DNA from: Phytomonospora endophytica
Lineage (GTDB): Bacteria; Actinomycetota; Actinomycetes; Mycobacteriales; Micromonosporaceae
DNA length: 64,000 nt
Direction of reading: 5' to 3'
Assembly (NCBI RefSeq): GCF_014202425.1
Contig: NZ_JACHGT010000008.1
Location: 198,646-262,645, forward strand
Below the pieces are notes generated by a model. That model saw only the letters and a list, made by a program, of their open reading frames with translations. It was not told the DNA's origin and did no database searches. Both the position numbers and the translations under genes were made by a program. This document shows positions 31,696 to 40,161 of this stretch, piece after piece; position 1 is the stretch's first letter; every line of letters begins with the position of its first letter.

Positions 31696-34353
31696 TTAGA
31701 AGAAGGAGCCGAAGCCGTCGTTCTTCTCTTCGGCGCCTGGGACGCCATAGGTGTCCTGCGAGATGAAGTACGCGTCGTGGGCGGTGAGACCCGAAACGCT
31801 GCCGTACAGGACGGTGATGGCTCCGGCGCCGGTGTTCTCGCCGGGTGCGCCGACGATGAGCGCCATGTGGCCGTAGCCGTCGGTGTCGGTGAAGCGGAGG
31901 CTCGCGCCCCAGCGGTCGCCCGCCTCGGAGCCGCCGGGAACACCGGGCGAGGACTGGCTCCAGGCCGTCGCGCCGGTTCCAGGATTGACGACGTTGTGGC
32001 CGGGGATGACGGTGATGAAGTCTTCGCCTGCACCGTAGACGGCGAGTTCGTCGAGACCGTCGTTGTTGCTGTCGCCCGCGGCGATGGTGGCGCCCCAGCG
32101 GTCGTCGGCTCCGGGGCTGCCGGGGATGCCGGGGGACTTCTGTGACTGTTCGAACTCAGGCGAGCCGATGTTGGTGCCATCGCTGTAGAACATGGTGACG
32201 ACCCCGGCGTCGGCCTTGCGCTTGCCATCGGTGCCGGTCACGGCCTCACCTGGCGAGCCGATGGCGAGGTCGTCGTAACTGTCGCCGTTGAAGTCGGCGA
32301 GCGCCACGGCGTAGCCGAACATGTCGGGGAGATCGCCTTTCGCCTCGTCGAAAGCGCCGGTTCCCCAGTTGAAGCGCTGGGGGAACGTCAGGCCGGTCGT
32401 CGGTGCTCCCCGGTATACGGTGACCGATCCGTTCCCGGGTGCGCCGACGGCGAGGTCGGCGCGGGTGTCGGCGTTGATGTCGCCGGTGTCGAGTGAGAAT
32501 CCGAAGCGGTCGCCCTTCGTCCCACCTGTCAGCGTCTGGGAGGGCGAGCCTGCCAGACCGGTGCCTGAGCCGGTGTAGATGTACACGGTCCCGGCGCCAG
32601 GGGCTCCGACGGCGAGTTCGTCGTGGCCGTCGGCGTTGAAGTCGCCCACGGACAGCGCGGTTCCGAAAAGCGAGTTCGCCTTGGGGTTGGCGGGGTAGAT
32701 GCCTTTGGCCCCGTTCGTTTTGAGCCCGGTCGGCGATCCGTAGAACACGAAGACCTCGCCGACGTCCGACGTGGTCCCGATGTTCTCGCCGGGCGCGGCG
32801 ACGGCGATGTCGCCGTACCCGTCGCCGTTGAAGTCGCCTTGGGCGTTGGCGTGGCCGAAGCGGTCGCCGTCCTCGTTCGAGCCGGGGACGCCGGTGGTGT
32901 CCTGGTGGATCACGGTGTTGCGCGCGGCGGTGACGCTGCCGCCCGCGCCGTAGAGCAGGTGGATCTGGCCGGTGTCGGCGTCGTCGCCGATGTCCTCGCC
33001 GGGAGCTCCGACGACCGTGTCGTTGTAGTCGTTGCCGTCGACGTCCTCGACCGGGCCGCCGACGACGATGCTGTCGGTGGCGTACGCGGATTCGTGGTCG
33101 GCGTCACCCGCGAAGTCGGCCCGGTAGGTGACGATGCCGTTGACATCCGGTTCGTCGATGAACGAGTAGAACCCGCTGTTGTTGACGGTGACGGGCGGCA
33201 GCTCGTGCGAGCCGGACTTGTCGGTGCGAGTCACGGTGAGAACGGTTCCGGCACCCGGGCCGCGGCGGATCCAACCGTGGACGCTGACATCGTCCGACGG
33301 CTTCGTGAGGAACGCCTCGATGCTGAGCGACGTGGCGGCGACGGTGGCGTCGCGGAGGATGTACAGGCTCTTGGCGCCGCCGCGTTCCATCACGGCGACC
33401 AGCCTTCGGTCGCCGGTGAGCGCGAGCGACTTCGCGCGCAGGGCCGTCGCGCCGAATTGCGTGAATCGGATCTCTGCCCGGGAAGCGGTGTCCTTGATCG
33501 AGATCGTGAAGCCGACGTTCTGCTCGTGACCGCCGACGGCGAGGAAGCGGCCGTCAGGGCTGACGGCGACAGCGCGGGCCTTGGTGGGGGACGAGAAAGC
33601 CGCGCCGTAGGTCAGGTCGGCGGTGTTGTGGACCGGGACGCCCTGGTCGTCGCATGCCATCGCGACCTTGTCGCCGCCGGCGAACAAGGCCGCGTCCACG
33701 CAGCCGGTGTACGGCCATGGATTCCCGGTGACGACCTCGTTCAGGGATCCGGCGGAGACGTCGTAGACGCGCATGACGCCGGGGTCGAGCGTCCCCTCCA
33801 TGGCGAAGAGGCGGTCGGGGCGCTCGGGCAGGACACGCAGCTCACCGGGGGCGAAACCCTCCTCGCCCGCGGCGAACTCGCCGGTGACAGGGTCGTAGGA
33901 GGCCAGGCCGCCGACCACCGAGGTGCAGCCGAGGTAGGTGTACCAGAGCTTCCCGCCGGCTTCGGCGGTCGTGTGGACGCAGTGCTCGGCGGGCAGGTCG
34001 AGGCGGGTCGTGGCAAGGCTCTCGGTGTCGATCACCGCCAGCGACGGCTGATCGTGCTCGGCGACGTAGACCGTGTCGCCGTCGGCGCTGATCGACAGGT
34101 CCTGTGGGCGGGTGAAGCCCGTGAGGGTCTCCAGAACGGTGCCTTCGAAGTCGGCGACGATCACCGAATCCGGGCCCTGCATGGAGATGTAGATCCGTTC
34201 GCGGGCCTCGTCGACGACGAGGTCCATGAACGTGGTGCCGGTCAGGGCGGTGGTGGTCGCGGGGGCATCGGCGACGGCGGGCTGGGCGGCCAGGACGGCA
34301 CCGGTGGCGGTGAGCGCGCAGGCGAGGGCACCCGCCAAAAGGCGTCTATTCAT
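31696..34353 (-). CDS. secreted FG-GAP repeat protein with N-terminal propeller (885 aa)
   Basis: This is a paralogue of the 9826-12594 protein with the same order: a signal peptide (ending AVADA), a YVTN-type beta-propeller (about 35-330, e.g. PQDLSISADGDTVYVAEHD), an Ig-like domain (about 340-430) and about seven FG-GAP repeats with DFNGDGYGDIAVAAPGE loops. Both proteins share the phrase PAEHC/PADHC followed by GGKLWY and the ending DGFGSFF/GDHFGSFF. It is probably surface-bound or released; ligand unknown. Confidence 0.85.
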   Translation of the reverse strand: MNRRLLAGALACALTATGAVLAAQPAVADAPATTTALTGTTFMDLVVDEARERIYISMQGPDSVIVADFEGTVLETLTGFTRPQDLSISADGDTVYVAEHDQPSLAVIDTESLATTRLDLPAEHCVHTTAEAGGKLWYTYLGCTSVVGGLASYDPVTGEFAAGEEGFAPGELRVLPERPDRLFAMEGTLDPGVMRVYDVSAGSLNEVVTGNPWPYTGCVDAALFAGGDKVAMACDDQGVPVHNTADLTYGAAFSSPTKARAVAVSPDGRFLAVGGHEQNVGFTISIKDTASRAEIRFTQFGATALRAKSLALTGDRRLVAVMERGGAKSLYILRDATVAATSLSIEAFLTKPSDDVSVHGWIRRGPGAGTVLTVTRTDKSGSHELPPVTVNNSGFYSFIDEPDVNGIVTYRADFAGDADHESAYATDSIVVGGPVEDVDGNDYNDTVVGAPGEDIGDDADTGQIHLLYGAGGSVTAARNTVIHQDTTGVPGSNEDGDRFGHANAQGDFNGDGYGDIAVAAPGENIGTTSDVGEVFVFYGSPTGLKTNGAKGIYPANPKANSLFGTALSVGDFNADGHDELAVGAPGAGTVYIYTGSGTGLAGSPSQTLTGGTKGDRFGFSLDTGDINADTRADLAVGAPGNGSVTVYRGAPTTGLTFPQRFNWGTGAFDEAKGDLPDMFGYAVALADFNGDSYDDLAIGSPGEAVTGTDGKRKADAGVVTMFYSDGTNIGSPEFEQSQKSPGIPGSPGADDRWGATIAAGDSNNDGLDELAVYGAGEDFITVIPGHNVVNPGTGATAWSQSSPGVPGGSEAGDRWGASLRFTDTDGYGHMALIVGAPGENTGAGAITVLYGSVSGLTAHDAYFISQDTYGVPGAEEKNDGFGSFF

Positions 34354-35128
34354 ATGTGTGTTGTCCCGTGGGGTGTGGGCCGGGTGGGCTCCCGGCCGCG
34401 TAAAACTACCACCGGATGATCACCCGTGCGGTTGCCGACCAGCACGCGCGGTGCCGCGATGTCGCCGGCTACCAGGCATCGCGGGGTCCTCTCCTCACGG
34501 AAGACCATGAGTGCCGCGACGACCGGACAGTGGAAGTACCAGATTCCATGCCCACTAGGTCTTGGGCACTTCCTTTTCAGTCGCTTCCCGGGCGCGGCGC
34601 TTCGGCATCCGCAGCGTTTGAAGATCACACCCTTACCGGCCGTGACGTCCCCCAATTCGAGCAGGTCTCCCCTTTCAAGGGCGCGCTGATCGAGCAGCGG
34701 AGGGATGGCTTTCAGATCTTCACCGTGGCCTCTGTGCACCCGGCATACTTGCGTGTCGCAGGGCTGCGGTGTAGTCGGCCACGTTCACCAGCACTCTGGA
34801 ACCCAGAGCCTCGCGTTCGAGGTCGTCGACGGCCCGACAGGAGACAAGGAACCTGCCCGCAAAACGCACAGCGGGAAATCGCTCTGCTCGTGCTTCGCGT
34901 GACAGCACAACCGAGGACACGAAGCAGCCGTGCGGCTGCGTTCAAGACCGGGAACGGCTTGCCTGTCGGTGATGTCGATGGTCCGACCTGTGGCGCAGTG
35001 AGGCCACGGGAGCGGGCGGTGAGAGCGCGGCTGCCACGCCGGTCTGTCGAGGGGTAGATCAGACGACCGTATCTGACAACTGCAATCGGCATGAGCGATG
35101 TGTGTTCTCGACGCCGGGTTGGATCACC
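34354..35128. other. 775-bp stretch without a supported gene
   Basis: It holds the promoter of the FG-GAP gene at its left end (TAGTTT on the minus strand near 34405). A 66-codon minus-strand frame at 34720-34920 has protein-like composition but no recognisable family and no good start. The stretch marks the border of the defence island and may be decayed mobile DNA. Confidence 0.4.
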
Positions 35129-35908
35129 TCAGCGGGTGAGGTCGGCGGCGAGGTGCCGGTAGTCGCGAAGTCTTTCCTGGCCGACGATCTCGTTCCAGGC
35201 GTCTTGTTGTTCCGGGTGCTCGCTTGCGGCTACGGCGGCGTGCATCTCCTCGAATGCCACGTGGTAGACGGCGTCGATCTCGCCTGTGCCGCGGGCCAGG
35301 GAGGCCAGGCGGGTGGGAAGAGGTTCGGCGGTGACGGCGATCAGGTGGGGAGTACGACCCCGTCGTGAGGCGATGAGGGGTTTGAACTCGTGCCGGACGT
35401 TTTGGGCACGGTCGGAGCGCAGGGTCCACTTGCAGGAGACGACGGCATGGAGGTAGCGACCCCGGTCGTCTTCGATGCCGACGGTGACATCGGGTTTGAT
35501 CTGGTAGTCGGTGCCGAGTGTGACTCGCAGCGTGGGTTGGTCCGCGAGTAGTTCCTCGAGTCCGCCGAGGTGTTTGTATTGTTCGAAGTGTTTGACGTCC
35601 TCGGCGCCGATCTGCCAGGTGCGGTAGGAGGCGGTGGTGCTCAATGACTGTCGGAGATCGGTCTTAACCGCGGCTTCGAAGTCGGATCCGGCCTTCTGCC
35701 CCGATGGCGCGTCGATGTGGCCGTCGGTGCCGTGGGTGACGCCGAGTTCACGCAGGACGCGGTGTGCGATTTCCAGACTGGTGTCGCTGCCTATGTCGGC
35801 GATGCTCGGGGCGGCGGGGTGACCGGTGATCGCCAGCATGCGTTGGCGCTGTGCCGGTGTCTTGACCTTCTTGTACAGGAGAAGGCCGGCAAGCCAGGCT
35901 GGTGCCAC
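35129..35908 (-). CDS. NgoMIV-family type II restriction endonuclease
   Basis: The 259-aa protein has the NgoMIV active-site arrangement: Asp140 in KPDVTV, SCK at 158-160 and Glu174 in RAQNVRHE. The 14-residue spacing from Lys to Glu is the same as in NgoMIV (K187/E201), and Glu78 fits the upstream acidic residue. NgoMIV cuts GCCGGC as a tetramer. GTG 35908 is the start. It lies 24 bp after the NaeI-like gene on the same strand, so both are probably co-transcribed. Confidence 0.88.
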   Translation of the reverse strand: MAPAWLAGLLLYKKVKTPAQRQRMLAITGHPAAPSIADIGSDTSLEIAHRVLRELGVTHGTDGHIDAPSGQKAGSDFEAAVKTDLRQSLSTTASYRTWQIGAEDVKHFEQYKHLGGLEELLADQPTLRVTLGTDYQIKPDVTVGIEDDRGRYLHAVVSCKWTLRSDRAQNVRHEFKPLIASRRGRTPHLIAVTAEPLPTRLASLARGTGEIDAVYHVAFEEMHAAVAASEHPEQQDAWNEIVGQERLRDYRHLAADLTR

Positions 35909-35932
35909 GGTGGGGTCCCTTCGCGGTTTTGG

Positions 35933-36877
35933 TCAGTACTTGCGGGTAATGGGGTGCGCGGGGTCGTCGGGATGAGCGATGACCAACTGTTCTCCGTGGA
36001 TGCGGGTGGCGGGGCGATTGTCTCCGACTGCGGGGACGAGTCGCGCGGATATCCATTCGCCTTTGGCGGGGACGGGCAGGTTGAGGTCGCGTGCGATGCG
36101 CGGATGGTCTTCCTGATGGCCAAGGATTACGATCCCTGCCAAGCGCAGGTGGAGGCGGGCGTCTCGGACGCGCTTTGCCGAGTCGGTCTGCGCGGCGATG
36201 GTGACCACGGTCTCGCGCTCGACGATGCGTTCTTGGACGACGGTGAACAGCATGTCGATGCCGGATTGCCCGAACCCGGCGGCGAGGATCCTTTCTCGGT
36301 CGACCGGCTTCATGTGGAGCAGGGCGTTGATAGGGAGGCGACCGTCGGGCACGAGCCATCGGATGGCAGCGCGTCCGGCCTTGGAGACGGTACGTTTGCC
36401 GTCCTGGTTGCGGCCCTGGTTGAGCACATCCTCGGTAATGTGCAGTAGCCCGACCGTGAAGCGTGACCGTGCGTCGTCGGCATGCATGAGCAGGCACAGG
36501 TGGTTCATCGCCTCGCGGGGGATGGTCCATCCGAACGGGCTCAGGGAGAACTTCGCGTCGACCTCGTGTCCGGCGATCAGATAGTCCATCCTGGCGCCCC
36601 TGGGCAGCTCCAGGAAGGCGCGCACCACGATCTCGACCTTGGTGCCGAGATAGGTCTTCTCGGTCTTCTCCAGCTGGTTGATGTCGTATCGGCTGGTGCG
36701 CTGCCCGTCGAGTACCTCGTCGATCGACCGGCGGAGGGCGTCGCCGAACCGCTGCTCGATGTCGGTGAACCCCTCCAGCCACCAGGCGACCTCTCTCAGC
36801 CCGGGGTCATCGGACACCGGTGCCGATGGTGGTGCGGGCGGCTCGGCGTCGGAGCCGAAGTCGAGAGGTTCCTGCAT
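35933..36877 (-). CDS. NaeI-family type II restriction endonuclease
   Basis: The 314-aa protein matches NaeI in length and layout. It has an N-terminal endonuclease domain with Glu82, Asp98, Asp107 and Lys109 (EVDAK), which line up at a constant offset of 12 with NaeI E70/D86/D95/K97. A C-terminal winged-helix (topoisomerase-like) effector domain follows from about 170. The QLEKTEKTYLGTK segment corresponds to the NaeI region that resembles a ligase site. NaeI cuts GCCGGC and needs a second site as effector. It is transcribed divergently from the methyltransferase at 37045. Confidence 0.9.
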   Translation of the reverse strand: MQEPLDFGSDAEPPAPPSAPVSDDPGLREVAWWLEGFTDIEQRFGDALRRSIDEVLDGQRTSRYDINQLEKTEKTYLGTKVEIVVRAFLELPRGARMDYLIAGHEVDAKFSLSPFGWTIPREAMNHLCLLMHADDARSRFTVGLLHITEDVLNQGRNQDGKRTVSKAGRAAIRWLVPDGRLPINALLHMKPVDRERILAAGFGQSGIDMLFTVVQERIVERETVVTIAAQTDSAKRVRDARLHLRLAGIVILGHQEDHPRIARDLNLPVPAKGEWISARLVPAVGDNRPATRIHGEQLVIAHPDDPAHPITRKY

Positions 36878-37044
36878 GCGGCAACTCTGGCACAGCCGCA
36901 GAACAGGCGGGGCCGGTCAAGGTTGATTCCGCAGGGCACGGGTCCTGAACAGGTTGGCGCGTCTCGCCGACTGTTTCGACTTGATTCGTCGGACCCCGGT
37001 CGTATGGTTACAGCGTTGTCATTCGCCCGGGAGGAGTCGGTGTC

Positions 37045-38103
37045 GTGGCCGATCAAGTGATCCGGACGGTCGACCTGTTCGCCGGTGCGGGTGGGCTGAG
37101 TCAGGGGTTTGCGATGTCCGGCCGCGGGTACGAACCCGTGTTCGCCGTCGAGGTCGACCCTGCTGCGGCCCGCACCTTCAAACGCAACTTCGGTTGTGAT
37201 GTGTACTCCGGGCCCATCGAGATGGTCACCGAATACCCCGAGGCCGATGTGATCATCGGAGGCCCCCCATGTCAGGGCTTCTCCCCGCTTGGCCGGGACC
37301 GTGACGACGAGTCCCGTTCACAACTCAACGAACTGTGGCGGCACTACCTCACCGCGGTGCGAGAGATCAGGCCCAAGGTGTTCGTCATCGAAAACGTTCC
37401 GGAGTTTCAACGCTCGGCGCAGTTCGCCCGGCTCCTCGAACTCATGGACACCGACCCGGTCCTTCGCGACTACGCCCACGGCCACGGCGTTCTGCACGCC
37501 GCCGACCACGGAGTCCCTCAAAGCCGCAGGCGGGGCATCTTCATTGCCGTCCGCGACGTCGACGAGGTTCCCTGGCCGCCACCGGCGACCCACGGACCTG
37601 ACACCCGCCAGGCCTATCGCACGGTGCGCGACGCGATCGCCGATCTGCCGGTCACACCGATCCGCGAGGAGATCGGCTGGGACGGCGACCAGCAGGACCT
37701 TCACCTCAAACGCAACCCACGCCCGACGTCGCTGGAGCGGTACCGGGCGATTCCCGAAGGCGGCAACCGCTTCGACCTGGCCCGCAACCGTCCTGACCTG
37801 CTTCCGAGGTGCTGGGCCGAGAAACCCACCGGCACCACCGACGTGATGGGCCGCCTGTGGTGGGACCGTCCCTCGGTGACCATCCGCACCGAGTTTTACA
37901 AACCCGAGAAGGGCCGCTACCTCCACCCGGAGGCCGACCGCCCCATCACCCACCGCGAGGCCGCACGCCTTCAGTCCTTCCCCGACGACTTCGTCTTCGA
38001 AGGCACCAAGATCGAGGTCGCCCGCCAGATCGGCAACGCCGTCCCCGCACTCCTGGGTCGGGCCATCGCCGAACACGTTCACGACATCGCCTTTGAACCC
38101 TGA
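37045..38103 (+). CDS. DNA cytosine-C5 methyltransferase (copy 1)
   Basis: The 352-aa enzyme has the C5-MTase motifs: I DLFAGAGGLSQGF (residue 10 on), IV GGPPCQGFSPLG with catalytic Cys76, VI ENV, VIII PQSRRRG, a target-recognition region (about 190-270) and X GNAVP. GTG 37045 has GGAGGAG upstream. Facing the NaeI-like gene, it should protect GCCGGC or a related site. The vsr gene follows on the same strand, the classic dcm-vsr order. Confidence 0.9.
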   Translation: MADQVIRTVDLFAGAGGLSQGFAMSGRGYEPVFAVEVDPAAARTFKRNFGCDVYSGPIEMVTEYPEADVIIGGPPCQGFSPLGRDRDDESRSQLNELWRHYLTAVREIRPKVFVIENVPEFQRSAQFARLLELMDTDPVLRDYAHGHGVLHAADHGVPQSRRRGIFIAVRDVDEVPWPPPATHGPDTRQAYRTVRDAIADLPVTPIREEIGWDGDQQDLHLKRNPRPTSLERYRAIPEGGNRFDLARNRPDLLPRCWAEKPTGTTDVMGRLWWDRPSVTIRTEFYKPEKGRYLHPEADRPITHREAARLQSFPDDFVFEGTKIEVARQIGNAVPALLGRAIAEHVHDIAFEP

Positions 38104-38184
38104 GGCCGCCGGATCCATGGCCCGTGGACACCGGCGCCGACATTGACCTGGGCGACCGAAGCGTGACGGTGGTATGAGAAGAAC

Positions 38185-38661
38185 ATGACCCGAGAAAAGT
38201 CCTGGGCGTCCAGCGAGGGCGTCAGGCGCAGCATGAAGTCCAACAAGGGACGCGATACGCGCCCCGAACTCAAGTTGAGACGTGCCGCCCACGCCCTAGG
38301 GCTGCGCTACCGGGTCTCCACTAGACCAATACGCTCCCTGCGACGCACCGCGGACATGGTCTTCACCCGCGCCAAGGTCGCCGTCTTCCTCGACGGATGC
38401 TTCTGGCACGGCTGCCCCGAACACCACACTGTCGCCAAAACCAACGCGGCGTTCTGGGCCGAAAAGATACAGCGCACCAAGGAGCGCGACATCGAAACCG
38501 ACACCGCCCTCAAAGCCGCTGGCTGGACCGTGCTGCGGGTGTGGGAACACGAGGACTCCGACACGGCAGCCACCAGACTCGCACGGCTGCTGAAAGCCAC
38601 CGGCCCAGCCGCACCCACCCCGTCGAAGAGGTCCGCAGCGCCGCCCAAGACGACACGGTAA
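38185..38661 (+). CDS. vsr: very-short-patch repair endonuclease (Vsr)
   Basis: The 158-aa protein has the Vsr signature: MKSNKGRDTRPELKLRRAAH, RRTADMVF with the metal-binding Asp, VAVFLDGCFWHGCPEH with zinc ligands, K-N-FW-KI and GWTVLRVWEHE. It nicks at T:G mismatches made when 5-methylcytosine deaminates, limiting the mutagenic cost of the neighbouring methyltransferases. The C-terminal 20 residues are proline/lysine-rich and extra. Confidence 0.92.
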   Translation: MTREKSWASSEGVRRSMKSNKGRDTRPELKLRRAAHALGLRYRVSTRPIRSLRRTADMVFTRAKVAVFLDGCFWHGCPEHHTVAKTNAAFWAEKIQRTKERDIETDTALKAAGWTVLRVWEHEDSDTAATRLARLLKATGPAAPTPSKRSAAPPKTTR

Positions 38662-38670
38662 CGTCCCGCC

Positions 38671-39831
38671 CTACAACGCGACCGGAGCCGGAACGGCTTT
38701 TGACTGCTCGGGACTGTCCGCACCAGGCGACGAGACCGGCGGAGTCTCCCCCTCGGGACCGCTGAACGGCCCCCATCCGGAGGCAAGAACCGACTCGAAG
38801 AAACCCTCGTCCAGATCCCGCCCCAGCGCCGCGGCGAGAACATGAGCCGCCAGGCGGGGCGGGATCGCATTGCCGATCTGCTGGGCGACGTCGGCCCCCG
38901 ACCACGGGTAGTCGATCGGGAACGTCTGCAGCCTCCCCGCCTCGAAGTTGGTGAACCGGTCGAGCTCGGCGCCGGCGGGCGACACCAGCCGATTACGGGA
39001 GATCTTGCCCGTGACGGTGGCCGACGGTTCCTCGCTCGTGCGCCTGCCTCTCGCCTTGGGGTCACCCCCCGTGCCGTAGTTCGAGATCACGACGAACGGA
39101 TGCGGCCGCTTCAGTGCTGCACCCATCGTCTCCCAAGGCAACAACCGTGTTTCCCCAGCGGACCTCGGCACACCCTTGCGGTAGCGGCGATGCGTCGGCT
39201 CGGGCAGCCGAGGCTGACGGTCACGTCGGGCGATCAGGATCGCCCGACGACGGGTCTGTGGCACACCGAACTCCTCGGTGTGCAGAATTCCGCAGTCGAC
39301 CTTGTAACCGACGCCCTCAAGGGCCTCACCGACGGCCTTCCACACCGGCAGGACCGCCGGCACCTGTTCCAACACGACCGTCTCAAAGGGCTTACGGTCA
39401 TCCGCCCGCACCGCCTCCAGCGCCCACCGCAGCGGCTCCAAGACCAGCCCGGTGCGTTCGTCGTCAAGGTCTGCAAGTTCTGCGGACACGTCCTCGCCAG
39501 CGGCCATCGCCTTCACAAATGCCAGAACCTGGTCTAGGGCCCGACGCCCGGCACCTGACCCGGCCACCGTGAACGTCTGACAAGGCGGACCGCCTGCCAG
39601 AACATTCGCGCTCTTGAACTTGAAGTCGCGAGGCCCGTACTTGCGGACGTCGCCCTGCTCGGTCCCCAGCCCGGCCGCCCGCCGAGTTGCGCAGGCATTG
39701 GCATCCCACTCGATCCCGTCCACCCCGACACCCAACCAGCGCGCCGCCACATCGAGTCCACCTGGACCGGCGAAGAGATCCACTATGTGGATCGGCGCAG
39801 GTGAGGACGGCCGCGCCTGTTCAGGGATCAT
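38671..39831 (-). CDS. DNA cytosine-C5 methyltransferase (copy 2)
   Basis: I start at ATG 39831, giving 386 aa; a TAGAAT -10 box lies eight bases upstream, so the transcript may be nearly leaderless. Motifs: DLFAGPGGLDVAARWL, GGPPCQTF with Cys84, LEQVP (motif VI variant), PQTRRRAIL and QQIGNAIPP. It is clearly different from copy 1 in the target-recognition region (about 200-300), so it may recognise another sequence. It converges on vsr with a nine-base gap and is divergent from the GHKL-helicase operon, for which it could be the modification enzyme, as DrmMII is in class 2 DISARM. Confidence 0.88.
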   Translation of the reverse strand: MIPEQARPSSPAPIHIVDLFAGPGGLDVAARWLGVGVDGIEWDANACATRRAAGLGTEQGDVRKYGPRDFKFKSANVLAGGPPCQTFTVAGSGAGRRALDQVLAFVKAMAAGEDVSAELADLDDERTGLVLEPLRWALEAVRADDRKPFETVVLEQVPAVLPVWKAVGEALEGVGYKVDCGILHTEEFGVPQTRRRAILIARRDRQPRLPEPTHRRYRKGVPRSAGETRLLPWETMGAALKRPHPFVVISNYGTGGDPKARGRRTSEEPSATVTGKISRNRLVSPAGAELDRFTNFEAGRLQTFPIDYPWSGADVAQQIGNAIPPRLAAHVLAAALGRDLDEGFFESVLASGWGPFSGPEGETPPVSSPGADSPEQSKAVPAPVAL

Positions 39832-40161
39832 GGAGACAGATTCTATTAGCCGGTCTCGGTCGACCTTCAGGAGGCTGAGGTCTCCCGGCGGCGGTGTCGT
39901 GCGCACATCACCGGATACCCACCCCCCGATTACGCCTGACAGAATGTGAATGTTCGTCGCCTGTGCCCGCCCTCTGTCTCGAAGAGCCGTTCTGATGGCA
40001 AAGAGCCGGGGTGTCGCTCGTTCCAACTACGCTCCGTAGTGATGCGGTGGGTCATGCGACGAGCTGTGGAGGGAAACAGGCAATCGAACTTCAGGAGCCA
40101 CTTGGATGCGGATCTTGCAGGGGTGTATTCCGGTCTCGTCGGCGACTGGGGAGGCGTAGCC
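39832..40161. promoter_or_regulatory. divergent promoter region between methyltransferase 2 and the GHKL-helicase operon
   Basis: 330 bp between two divergent starts. The minus-strand -10 (TAGAAT) lies at the left end. No clear -10 is found for the operon. A GGGGAGG ribosome binding site at 40148-40154 serves GTG 40162. Confidence 0.4.

Noticed and set aside
34720-34920. 66-codon minus-strand frame with protein-like composition
   Set aside because: No ribosome binding site, no recognisable family and isolated in a gene-poor stretch; not enough to call a gene.
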